Positions 43,001 to 53,439 of a DNA stretch of 64,000 nucleotides are shown in pieces (position 1 is the stretch's first letter; each line of letters begins with the position of its first letter). Below the pieces are notes generated by a model. It searched no databases and was not told where the DNA came from. It worked only from the letters and a program-made list of their open reading frames with translations. Source of the stretch: Saccharina japonica (lineage: Eukaryota; Sar; Phaeophyceae; Laminariales; Laminariaceae); NCBI GenBank assembly GCA_008828725.1, contig MEHQ01004149.1:1-64000 (forward strand). Reading direction: 5' to 3'. The translations under genes were made by a program, and so were the position numbers.

Positions 43001-45751
43001 GGTAACTATAGCAGTAACGTCACCGGTAACGGTGTCGGTGAAATTAGCGGAAAGGATAACGAAAACGGTAGCGGAAACGGTGGCGGTAACGTTTCTATTA
43101 TCGACCCCCTCCACCCGTTATCCAACACTGTACGAAGTATGACACCCGCTGAACTTCCCTTTGACCTTTTTGGTTCAATGTCTTCAGCTTTGTCGAGTTT
43201 AACGATCCAACATTACGTCCTCCCCTCCCCTCGCCGCCCTTCCCTCGACGTATGTATCTTGTTGCGGAACGCGCTTGTGGCAATAAATCGGACATTTGTG
43301 CAACACCAACCTCAACTTAAATCGATAACTTCAACTTCAAAAATCAAATCCCAAAATAATATTCAACTTCAACTTCACCAACACTAGGCGGAGCTGTGCA
43401 AGACTTTGCTGGCCGGTAAGGTGAAGCAGCTTCTGGAGGACATCGCCAGCAAGGTGGAGGCCAACAAGTGCTCCGCCTACTGCGTCGGGGACTCCCTCAC
43501 CATCGCGGACATCACGGTGAGTTACCTAGATTACTGTTGTATAGTTACGTACCTCATGGGGTGTTTGTTTAATGCGTAAGAACTGGTGGTGCTGGCGGGG
43601 GGTTACTCTTGGGGCTCGAAGCACCTACCTCATCCCGATGACTACGGAACAGGTTTTCAACCCTCCTTCATGTCGTTCTACTCTTAGTTTCGTTTGTGAT
43701 ACGCCGGTCGAAATAACACGTGGATGTCGTTGCGGATAGACACAGTTTGCCGGTATCGACGGGTATTTTTTCGGCTCAATACATTAAGGTGACACAACGT
43801 ATAGCGTCTGAACCGAATAGATATTCAATAGAGTTGCTCGACCCATCTACAGTACGTGCTGTTTTATTCCTGGTATGCACGATCACCTGGTGGTATGCTG
43901 GTCGAAAGGACTCGGGGTTCGGGGACACTTTGTCTCGAAACTGTTTCGTGGGTGAGGCGCGTAGGTGTGTATAGTCACCGTGGCAATAGCATGGCAAAAA
44001 CACGCCTCCACGTGTGCCCACCTCTCGCCACTTACTCCGTGCACCCTGACGCATGCTACGATAGAGGAAAACCATGTTTTTGCCTTGGAAGGGTGGCGAC
44101 TTACTTGAAGAGCTCTACACCTCACCGCGAACTGATCATTAAGGGAGGAAAGCAAAAGTGCTATCCGATTGAAAATCCCATGGCCGAAGCAAACAAGGAA
44201 CAATATTGCAAGAAAATAATGATCAAAGTCCGACGATTTGGGGTTAAGGAGCATTACTATCATTCAGAAATAAATTCAGCCAAAAAGTGCTATCTCTATC
44301 GTAGCACGCATCACCTATTACGGGACACCATAGTAAATACGACCTTACGGTACACACTAAATCCTATATGAATGACGCATGCTACGGTAGAGGTGGCACT
44401 TTTTTGACTGAATCGTTTTCGGAACGATCGGGCTCCTTAACCCAAATTCGTCGGACTTTTCATTTTTGTGACGAATAGTTGTTTCAGAATATACTTCGGT
44501 CATGAGATTTTCGCATCCGGCAGCACTTTTAAGTTTCCTCCAAAATCATTTTTTCGGTGAGGGTATGACGCTCCTTAAGTGAGGAGCTCAGCAAAAAAAC
44601 ATGGTGCACCTCTATTGTAGCATCTGACGACTTGTCCTGAGCGTGAGGGTACAGAGCCTCTTGCCCGAGCGACGTACACGCGGCAGTAAAAACAAATGGG
44701 GGTATATCATATATACCCCCCTACAGCGTCATCAGTCTCTCCGCGTTACCTCCCCCCTCCCACACCTGTCTGTGCTCCGTCTCGAAAGGGATGCGTGGTC
44801 AATGGTCAAATGACTAAGGCAAGCAACAAATGAGTACGCCGCCCACACCTGTCTCCCTCTCCCCTGTCGTACTGCGCGTTGCTGATCCACCCCATTTTGC
44901 TTTCATGTCTGGACAGATCCACGCGGTCTTCGCGACCGTCCAGGCTGGCTTCATGACCGGCATCCCCACCACCACGGTGGAGGACATCTGCCCCTCCCTT
45001 AAGGCCGTCGACGACGCCGTCATGGAACACCCCAAGGTGCGTTTTTGTTTTTGACAATCGAAGCAAAAGCAACGGTTGTAGGATATTTCCCAGGTGTGTG
45101 TCTAAAGCATGTGGGGCTACATACTGTGCTCCTCTGCAACAACAAGGGGTCAAGGTACAGCAGTAGTCTAGAGGGACATCCGACTTTTCTTGGGAGTAGG
45201 TGTGGCAAATGCGTTCGTCGGGGTCATATAGAAACCTGCCAGGTATATACCAGTGTGAATTTATGCGTGTTTTAGCACAAAAACAAGGTAGTAGGCGTAG
45301 TAGGCGCGGTACTTACGGGTGCGGTTAACGGACCGAAGTGTGCGTGATGGTATAAACATATTTCATTTGGATGCGTGCTACGATAGAGATAGCACTTTTT
45401 GTCTGAAACGATTTCTGAAATGATCGAGCTCCTTAACCCAAAATCGGCGTGCTGTCATTATTTTGTTGCAATATTGTTCCTTGTTTGCTTCGGCCGTGGG
45501 ATTTTCAATCGGATAGCACTTTTACTTTCCTCCCTTAATGATCACTTTGGGGTGAGGTGTAGCGCTCTTCAAGTAAGTCGCCACCCTTAGAAGGCAAAAA
45601 CATTGTGCACCTCCTCTATCGTAGCATGCACCATTGGTCCCGGTGAGCTTGCGTGGAACACCGACACGTTTCCCCCACCCCCTCCTCCATCCCTCACCCC
45701 CCCCCCCCCCCACCGTCCAACGGTAATCCCGTCTTGTGATATTGGCAGTGA
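40089..45751 (+). CDS. GST: Glutathione S-transferase, sigma-like, copy C, last exon damaged
   Basis: Exons 40089-40238, 42687-42863, 43388-43516 and 44917-45036 match copies A and B exactly in length (introns 2448, 524, 1400 and 712 bp). Tyr7, LPVYQ and QST are kept, but residue 9 is Pro instead of Gly (YFP for YFG) and residues 32-42 differ (KHISFAEFGAC). In the last exon the acceptor is CAG followed by TGAAGGCGTAC, where the other copies have CAGGTGAAGG: one G is missing, so Lys192 is followed at once by TGA (45749-45751). A second single-base loss (GCTCCAAG for GCTTCCAAG) follows. The predicted protein is 192 residues without the VKAYYASKA tail. It is either a slightly shortened functional GST or an early pseudogene; sequencing error is possible. 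Confidence 0.85.
41640..42355. repeat. Dispersed repeat in GST C intron 1, related to the 3.5-kb unit
   Basis: 41640-41760 resembles 46770-46860 (both translate to an IxGQSG[TS] motif). 41900-42130 and 42190-42355 resemble the minus strand of 47520-47830, sharing CTCTGGAAGTGGCCGC, GCAAGTCCGCCTCA, GCATTGTAGGGATGCGAGGG and TCTATGGTCATACGAC, and ending in a C run. The two 41900 and 42190 parts look like tandem versions of one module. Confidence 0.6.
42896..43100 (+). repeat. GGTAAC-type hexamer repeat in GST C intron 2
   Basis: Six nearly pure GGTAAC units at 42900-42940, then degenerate units with CGGTAACTGTAG. Starts about 35 nt past the exon 2 donor. Confidence 0.9.
44048..44312. mobile_element. 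Family 1 element in GST C intron 3
   Basis: Left GACGCATGCTACGATAGAGG, right CTCTATCGTAGCACGCATC. Closest to the copy at 6927-7182, including CCGAAGCAAACAAGGAACAA. Confidence 0.85.
44374..44626. mobile_element. Family 1 element in GST C intron 3, second
   Basis: Left GACGCATGCTACGGTAGAGG, right CACCTCTATTGTAGCATC. It lies in opposite orientation to its neighbour and interrupts a family 2 element, of which only the left half (44330-44370) remains. Confidence 0.8.
44752..44845 (-). repeat. R5 repeat copy in GST C intron 3
   Basis: Minus-strand match to 9598-9684: GCTCCGTCTCGAAAGGGATG, GGTCAATGGTCAAATGACTA, AGGCAAGCAACAAATGAGTA and CGCC. It sits just upstream of exon 4 as in copy A, without the long homopolymer. 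Confidence 0.75.
45370..45630. mobile_element. Family 1 element in GST C intron 4
   Basis: Left GATGCGTGCTACGATAGAGA, right CCTCTATCGTAGCATGCA. Closest to the copy at 9983-10238. Confidence 0.8.
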
Positions 45752-45859
45752 AGGCGTACTACGCTCCAAGGCGTAAGCCAACACAACAAATAGAGGGGGG
45801 GGGGGGGGGGGGCGGGGCAACGGTGCCTGTTCCGAATAATTAGGAGGAAGCGGAACCAA

Positions 45860-46177
45860 CTAGGAGGGGGGGTCGTGATTGGACGACCAGCACACATAGA
45901 AAAACGATGGTCTTCGCTCAAAGAAGCCGAACTGAAGACGGGGGGGGGGGACGGTGACCCGCGATTTTGTTCGAGTGACCACAGGCAGGGTAGAGGGACG
46001 GAGTAAGCAGCGCAGCGTGCCGCAGCGTGGCGCACTTGTACCGCTACCTCTTGGTGTGTCCACCAGGGAGGCGTATCTCGATGCGGGGAGTTGATCCCAG
46101 ACGTACGTAAGCGAGTTGTTCCGACGGTTCGTAAGGCCTCGTACATAAAAAAATGGTATTATCGCTTTCGAGGACAA
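45860..46177 (-). pseudogene. Convergent ORF fragment 3' of GST C
   Basis: The 105-residue ORF has RGLTNRRNNSLTYV, LPASRYASLVDTP, aligning in frame with the ORFs 3' of GST A and B. Most of it (to about 45940) lies in the 3.5-kb tandem unit, so it recurs at 49485-49676. Downstream of DTP the frames diverge. Product unknown; probably a decayed gene end or transposon fragment. Confidence 0.4.
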
Positions 46178-46747
46178 ACCACTTGGAGTTAGTACAGGGT
46201 CTATAGTTACAGGTGTGGAATCGTGTGTTCTCTCGGGCGAGTAGGTCGGGCTGTTCGATCGACTAGACCGTTCAAAACGCGTTCAGAACGTTTTGTATCT
46301 CCATGGTTTGGCGGCAAAGCCACTTTGGAAATTGGAGTAAGATGCTTCGTGCAGGTGCAAGGTTCTTCTCGGGCCAAGGTTTGCTAGGACTTTGATCGAC
46401 CTCGGCTATGCCGTTGCATCGCCTTTGAGAACGGGCTGGACACGTGGTATATTTGGCGACAAAACCTGCTTGAAACGGAGACTACCGTAGCATCGTGGCA
46501 GGCTCTAGCGTTAAGGGTATGGGTTGGCCGGGTTCAAGTCGCCAACTAAGTTAATAGTTGGATAAGGTGACACGTTAGTTGGGAGGGGGGAAGTTTGGAG
46601 AGTTGATTTCACACCCTCGTTTGTATCGCGCTGACTGCTGCATTTTTTTGTTGGGTTAAGGTTGTGGTTTTTTAGTGATACAAACCAAGCCAGTCGGTGT
46701 GTTTCCTTCGAGGCACTGCTACGTAGTACCCTCTGATGCACTAGCCA

Positions 46748-46872
46748 TGGCGTCTAGAAAATATAAGTACCGTTTGTATATTAATGATGTATACAAACGG
46801 TTCTTATGTATCGGGCAGAGTGGTAGCCGCGTGAGCCAAGCCAAGGCATGCCTTCGTCGCAGCCCTGGGTAA
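46748..46872 (+). CDS. Short ORF, hypothetical, in S1
   Basis: Forty-one codons from ATGGCGTCTAGAAAATA, with KYKYRLYINDVYKRF and CIGQSGSRVS. The same frame is open at about 50245-50370 and a related IAGQSGTT stretch occurs at 41640-41760. It could be a small exon ending at CCTGGGTAAG, a donor-like site. No family is recognised. Confidence 0.25.
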
Positions 46873-47519
46873 GTACTACTCGTAGCGTTCTTGGATCGTT
46901 CCCGGGCGGTGATTTCTCTCCCCGCCGTAAAAAACGCCTTGTGAACGCTTGAAGGCTCCGCGGTTTTTGGCAGGCGCACCGGGCAGTGCAACGTAAAAGT
47001 TGTCCGTGTGAAGTCTCTTTGTGGAGCGGTGCGGTGTTGTCACCATGATCGTCTGCCATAGGTGCTTTGTTATGTTGGCGTTTCTCGTGGCTCTAGGAGA
47101 GCGTAACCGTACGGGGTACCCCCCCCCCGCCCCCAAGGTTTGGTTGGGACGGCTGGGAAGGCGTTGGGCTGGCTCAGGCCAGCGAGAGCGTGTTTTGTTT
47201 GTTTTGCGTCCTGAAACTGTTGAAGAGGGGCGGGGGGGGGTGGATAGGTTTATGGTGATTATGATAACAACGCAGTGCACTGTCGCATGTCAGACCAATC
47301 GTGAGATACTAATATTAATAATAAGAATATTGAAAAGGTGGATAGACGTGGAAACTACGTGAACATTATCGCTTGTCGTCCTTTAGTCTAACGCCACAGC
47401 GATAGCCCGAACGCCATGATGTAGGAGGCAACACAGCAAAGTTTCGACAGCCTCTCGATCCGGTACGCTTAACGGTATGCTACAGTGTTTAATGTCTCCA
47501 CAGGGGTTATCCCACGCCC

Positions 47520-47830
47520 ACGTTATGCAGGGGGGGGGGGTGTACTCATATCGCGCACGGCCGTTGTCGTATGACCATAGACCCTCGCATCCCTACAATG
47601 CCGGGACGGAGCACGTTGTGTTTTCACCAACCAGGCAGGCATTGCTTGCACCAAGCCCGAAGCGCCGTGAGGTATTGGGCGAGTCGCATGGAGGGTGAGC
47701 TGCATCCTGCTAATAACCGCCTGTGAGGCGGACTTGCATATGGATAACAGCCTCCAATGAATTGATTTCATATCTGGAGCGGCCACTTCCAGAGACAGCA
47801 ATGGGTATCACTACGTATCTGCCTCGTGGA
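47520..47830 (-). repeat. Module shared with 41900-42355 (R5-related)
   Basis: Holds TGTACTCATATCGCGCACGG next to a 10-G run, GACCATAGACCCTCGCATCC, GGCGGACTTGCATATGGATA and GCCACTTCCAGAGACAGCA. It is repeated at 51010-51320. A 92-residue minus-strand ORF spans it and is largely preserved in both units, but has no recognised domain. Confidence 0.6.
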
Positions 47831-47994
47831 TGCCTTACCGTATACACACTACGTGATACGATCATTCCCCTTGTGCGGAGATAAGGCTATCAACCCCGCA
47901 TAAATGATATAACAAGACCGCCAGCATGGGTGACCGCCAAATAAAAACAAAAACGGTACCCTAGTTGCCGAGCTCACGCAGTGAGAGGCGTGTT

Positions 47995-49300
47995 TTACAA
48001 CTTCGTTGCCAACCGGCGCCAACCCAACCTATAAACATTTAAAATATTTAAGGGGGGGGGGATCCCGGGCACCTGTGGCGTAGTCTTACACAAGGTGTAC
48101 CGCTTCTGCCCAGCGGCACCCCGTGATCCAGCCGTCTCCTTATTACCTCCATCTCTCCGGCAATTTTTGTTTTGAGTTTTATGTACGAGTAGGCCTTGCC
48201 AGACACGGCACAGCCGCCCTTGAAGTGTCCTTCCTTGCGGCGTTTGGGGTAAGTTGGTGGGGCAGGGATCATTGGCAGCGGCTGTCCTTCGGCGAGTCCG
48301 GGTGGAGATGCGGCCGGAGGGCGGCAAAACAGTCAGAGAACACCGAGTTGTCAAGAGGCTAAGGGGCGGACGCGGCCGGGTCTGTGATCGCGGCGGAATG
48401 TTCTCGATGTGAAGTGCTGGTCGCGAGAGGAGCATGCTGGGCGACAGTTGTCGCGGCAGCTGGCACTTCTGCAGAGCCCGTGCCGCCCTCTGAGGGTACG
48501 GCAAAACACCGAAGCGAGAGCGGTGTCGGCGGTAGGTGACATTCCTCCACGGCCAGGACCGCGATCGGCGGTGGCGATGGAAGCAGGTACACGAGCGACG
48601 AATCTCACCGAGGCAGTGAAAAGTTCGTCGATCCTCACACGTGGCCCGTGTGAGTGAAAATCGTGAAAACTTGAAGAGGTGAAAGGTAGCCCATCCGACA
48701 TAGCACACTATCGACTCCGGGCACCATCCCCCCCAAGCCGACACCGGGTGTTGGTGAAGAACGGGTGACGAACCTGCATGCTCGGATGAGGAAAACGTCG
48801 CCGTCATCGGCGGGGGTAAGGCTGTTAGGTCCACTGCAGTCAAGTTTCTTGGCGGGCTCTGGGTAAGCGGGACAGAACGCCAGCATGTCTGGTAGCGCTG
48901 CCCTTACGGTACTCGAGTGCATAGTCAAACGCGGGGAGAACCTCCAGCCATCGCTTGACGCGCGCGTGATGGTCCCCTACTCTGACGGTGCTCTCGAGCG
49001 CCTCGCGATTCGAAAAGATGCCGAACTCCGTACCCCAAAAAGGCAGCCGCCGCGGAGCCGTTTGTTGGCCCAGACTGTGCTTCCAGCTTCCAAGTCCAGA
49101 GGGATCCAGTGTTTCTCGGAACCAAGGGTAGCGCGCGGCTGATAAACACAATGGTGCCGCACTAAGCCATCCGGCTGCTCCTGCTCAAGCGCAGCGCCAA
49201 ACCCGCCATAGAAGTCAAATTTCGCGTGCGAAGAATGGACGCAACCGCTTGCAGGTGCGACAGCAAGCGCAATGCAGACGCGCAGGAACGAAGCGTGATG
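47995..49300 (-). pseudogene. Decayed Ty3/gypsy retrotransposon, RNase H region, first copy
   Basis: Minus-strand frames spell a gypsy-type RNase H broken by frameshifts. GFGAALEQEQPDG and SEKHWIPLDLEAGS lie at about 49050-49220. After a frame change near 49040 come WGTEFGIFSNREALES, RVKRWLEVLPAFDYALEYRKG and LSRLP, ending near 48850. The spacing and order fit the C-terminal reverse transcriptase-RNase H module of Ty3/gypsy elements (family knowledge). Downstream frames to 47995 remain open for up to 282 residues with Arg- and Ser-rich sequence, perhaps linker or integrase remains, not recognised. No intact polymerase is present, so it cannot be autonomous. Confidence 0.7.
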
Positions 49301-49450
49301 GTTCGGATTCACAAAGCGCTCGATCGGGGCGGGCGAGGGTGGGGCCGCGGCTTCCGCAGATACTGGGCGCGAACCCGCAAGCGTCTGAGACCTGGAGACG
49401 CATGCCCCGGTAGCCTGCATGCAGGTGCGCCATGATTCTTCTGAGGGTGT

Positions 49451-52400
49451 TGGGGGGGGACGGTGACCCGCGATTTTGTTCGAGTGACCACAGGCAGGGT
49501 AGAGGGACGGAGTAAGCAGCGCAGCGTGGCGCACTTGTCCCGCTACCTCTTGGTGTGTCCACCAGGGAGGCGTACCTCGATGCGGGGAGTTGATCCCACA
49601 CGTACGTAAGCGAGTTGTTCCGACGGTTCGTAAGGCCTCGTACATAAAAAAATGGTATTATCGCTTTCGAGGACAAACCACTTGGAGTTAGTACAGGGTC
49701 TATAGTTACAGGTGTGGAATCGTGTGTTCTCTCGGGCGAGTAGGTCGGGCTGTTCGGTCGACTAGACCGTTCAAAACGCGTTCAGAAATTTTGTGTATCT
49801 CCATGGTTTGGCGGCAAAGCCACTTTGGAAATTGGAGTAAGATGCTTCGTGCAGGTGCAAGGTTCTTCTCGGGCCAAGGTTTGCTAGGACTTTGATCGAC
49901 CTCGGCTATGCCGTTGCATCGCCTTTGAGAACGGGCTGGACACGTGGTATATTTGGCGACAAAACCTGCTTGAAACTGGGACTACTGCAGCATCGTGGCA
50001 GGCTCTAGCGTTAAGGGTATGGGTTGGCCGGGTTCAAGTCGCCAACTAAGTTAATAGTTGGATAAGGTGACACGTTAGTTGGGAGGGGGGAAGTTTGGAG
50101 AGTTGGTTCACACCCTCGTTTGTATCGCGCTGACTGCTGCATTTTTTGTTGGGTTGAGGTTGTAGTTCTTTAGTAATACAAACCAAGCCAGTCGGTGTGT
50201 TTCCTTCGAGGCACTGCTACGTAGTACCATCTGATGCACTAGCCATGGCGTCTAGAAAATGTAAGTACCGTTTGTATACTAATGATGTATACAAACAGTT
50301 CTTGTGTATCGGGGAGAGTGGTAGCCGCGTGAGCCAAGCCAAGGCATGCCTTCGTCGCAGCCCTGGGTAAGTACTGGCGTTCTTGGATCGTTCCCGGGCG
50401 GTGATTTATCTCTCCGCCGTGAGAAACGTCTTGTGAACGCTTGAAGCTCCGCGGTTTTTGGCAGGCACACCGGGCAGTGCAACGTAAAAGTTGTCCGTGT
50501 GAAGTCTCTTTGTGGAGCGGTGCGGTGTTGTCACCATGATCGTCTGCCATAGGTGCTTTGTTATGTTGGCGTTTCTCGTGGCTCTAGGAGAGCGTAACCG
50601 TACGGGGTACCCCCCCCCCGCCCCCAAGGTTTGGTTGGGACGGTTGGGAAGGCGTTGGGCTGGCTCAGGCCAGCGAGAGCGTGTTTGTTTGTTTTGCGTC
50701 CTGAAACTGTTGAAGAGGGGTGGGGGGGGGTGGATAGGTTTATGGTGATTATGATAACAACGCAGTGCACTGTCGCATGTCAGACCAATCGTGAGATACT
50801 AATATTAATAATAAGAATATTGAAAAGGTGGATAGACGTGGAAACTACGTGAACATTATCGCTTGTCGTCCTTTAGTCTAACGCCACAGCGATAGCCCGA
50901 ACGCCATGATGTAGGAGGCAACACAGCAAAGTTTCGACAGCCTCTCGATCCGGTACGCTTAACGGTATGCTACAGTGTTTAATGTCTCCACAGGGGTTAT
51001 CCCACGCCCACGTTATGCAGGGGGGGGGGGTGTACTCATATCGCGCACGGCCGTTGTCGTATGACCATAGACCCTCGCATCCCTACAATGCCGGGACGGA
51101 GCACGTTGGGTTTTCACCAACCAGGCAGGCATTGCTTGCACCAAGCCCGAAGCGCCGTGAGGTATTGGGCGAGTCGCATGGAGGGTGAGCTGCATCCTGC
51201 TAATAACCGCCTGTGAGGCGGACTTGCATATGGATAACAGCCTCCAGTGAATTGATTTCATATCTGGAGTGGCCACTTCCACAGACAGCAATGGGTATCA
51301 CTACGTATCTGCCTCGTGGATGCCTTACCGTATACACACTACGTGATACGATCATTCCCCTTGTGCGGAGATAAGGCTATCAACCCCGCATAAATGATAT
51401 AACAAGACCGCCAGCATGGGTGACCGCCAAACAAAAACAAAAACGGTACCCTAGTTGCCGAGCTCACGCAGTGAGAGGCGTGTTTTACAACTTCGTTGCC
51501 AACCGGCGCCAACCCAACCTATAAACATTTAAAATATTTAAGGGGGGGGGGAGGGTCCCGGGCACCGGTGGGGTAGTCTTACACAAGGTGTACCGCTTCT
51601 GCCCAGCGGCACTCCGTGATCCAGCCGTCTCCTTATTATCTCCATCTCTTCGGCAATTTCTGTTTTGAGTTTTATGCACGAGTAGGCCTTGCCAGACACG
51701 GCACAGCCGCCCTTGAAGTGTCCTTCCTTGCGGCGTTTGGGGTAGGTTGGTGGGGCAGGGACCATTGGCAGCGGCTGTCCTTCGGCGCGTCTGGGTGGAG
51801 ATGCGGCCGGAGGGCGGCAAAACAGTCAGAGACACCGATTTGTCAAGAGGCCAAGGGGCGGAAACGGCCGGGTCTGTGATCGCGGCGGAATGTTCTCGGT
51901 GTGAAGTGCTAGTCGCGAGAGGAGCATGCTGGGCGACAGTTGTCGCGGCAGCTGGCACTTCTGCAGAGCCCGTGCCGCCCTCTGAGGGTACAGCAAAACA
52001 CCGAAGCGAGAGGGGTGTCGGCGGTAGGTGACCTTCCTCCACGGCCAGAACCGCGATCGGCGGTGGCGATGGAAGCAGGTACACGAGCGACGAATCTCAC
52101 CGAGGCAGTAAAAAGTTCGTCGATCCTCACACGTGGCCCGTGTGAGTGAAAATCGCGAAAACCCGAAGAGGTGAAAGGTAGCCTATCCGACATAGCACAC
52201 TATCGACTCCGGGCACCATCTCCCCCAAGCCGACACCGGGTGTTGGTGAAGAACGGGTGACGAAACTGCATGCTCGGATGAGGAAAACGTCGCCGTCATC
52301 GGCAGGGGTGAGGCTGTTAAGTCCACTGCAGTCACGTTTCTTGGCGGGCTCTGGGCAAGCCGGACAGAACGCCAGCATGTCTGGTAGCGCTGCCCTTACG

Positions 52401-52935
52401 GTACTCGAGTGCATAGTCAAACGCGGGGAGAACCTCCAGCCATCGCTTGACGCGCGCGTGATGGTCCCCTACTCTGACGAAGCTCTCGAGCGCCTCGCGA
52501 TCCGAAAAGATGCCGAACTCCGTACCCCAAAAAGGCAGCCACCGCGGAGCCGTTTGTTGGCCCAGACTGTGCTTCCAGCTTCCAAGTTCAGATGGATCCA
52601 GTGTTTCTCGGAACCAAGGGTAACGCGCGGCTGATAAACACAATGGTGCCGCACTAAGCCATCCGGCTGCTCCTGCTCAAGCGCAGTGCCAAACCCGCCA
52701 TAGAAGTCAAATTTCGCGTGCGAAGAATGGACGCAACCGCTTGCAGGTGCGACAGCAAGCGCAACGCAGACGCGCAGGAACGAAGCGTGATGGTTCGGAT
52801 TCACAAAGCGCTCGATCGGGGCGGGCGAGGGTGAGGCCGCGGCTTCCGCAGATACTGGGCGCGAACCCGCAAGCGTCTGAGACCTGGAGACGCATGCCCC
52901 GGTAGCCTGCATGCAGGTGCGCCATGATTCTTCTG
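49451..52935. repeat. Tandem duplication S1, second unit
   Basis: Second copy of 45940-49450. Unlike the first, its right edge continues into the rest of the family 1 element (52889 onward), so this unit keeps the original right flank. Confidence 0.9.
51485..52800 (-). pseudogene. Decayed Ty3/gypsy retrotransposon, RNase H region, second copy
   Basis: Same content as 47995-49300, with the same major frameshift and a few private changes (FGIFSDREALES and LSGLP here). Shared lesions show that the element was already dead before the tandem duplication. Confidence 0.7.
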
Positions 52936-53437
52936 AGGGTGTTTGTTCGCTTGAGGAGCTCTACGAGGGTATACCTCACCAAAAAAAAAACTGATTTGTC
53001 TGGAGGAAAATCAAAGTGCTACCCGATGACAAGTCCCACGGCCCAGACACGTGCTACGATAGAGGTGCACCCATGTTCTTTTCTGAGCTTCTCACTTAAG
53101 GAGCGTCATACCTCACACAAAAAAACAATGGTTTTCGAGGAAAATAAAAGTGCTGCCGGATGAGAAATATCCTGATCGAAGTATACTCTGAAACATTATC
53201 CGTCACAAAAAATGAAAGTCCGACGAATTTGGGTTAAGGAGCCCGATCGTTCAGAAAACGATTCAGCCAAAAAGGGCTACCGGATGACAAATCCCACGGC
53301 CCAAGGTATAAAAAAGCAACATTCTGCAAGAAAAATAAAACGAGATTCCGACGATTAGGGGTTGAGGAGCCCCGCGTCATCCAGAAAACGTTTCAGCCAA
53401 AAAAAGGTATACCTCTACCTCTATCGTAGCACGCGTC
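52889..53437. mobile_element. Two family 1 elements, one inside the other
   Basis: The outer element starts GACGCATGCCCCGGTAGCC and continues GTGCTACCCGATGACAAGTC. An inner element (from GACACGTGCTACGATAGAGG at 53046) follows. Outer sequence resumes near 53275 with GCTACCGGATGACAAATCCC, a duplicate of the word before the insert, and ends CTCTATCGTAGCACGCGTC. Confidence 0.7.
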
Positions 53438-53439
53438 TG

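Larger units (their letters stand above)
45940..49450. repeat. Tandem duplication S1, first unit (3.5 kb)
   Basis: Matches 49451-52935 almost base for base with an offset near 3490-3500. Differences are scattered substitutions and homopolymer indels. The left edge is at a G run before ACGGTGACCCGCG; the right edge lies inside a family 1 element (CTGAGGGTGTT, then the G run of the next unit). Confidence 0.9.

Noticed and set aside
42761-43387. 208-residue plus-strand ORF with Gly-Asn repeats
   Set aside because: It overlaps GST C exon 2 in another frame and then translates the GGTAAC repeat.
46500-46560. Box B-like GGTTCAAGTCGCC as a tRNA
   Set aside because: No box A at proper spacing and no cloverleaf.
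47995-48843. 282-residue minus-strand ORF as an intact gene
   Set aside because: The second S1 copy breaks it, the composition is Arg- and Ser-rich, and it lies downstream of the frameshifted gypsy RNase H, so it is treated as retroelement remains.
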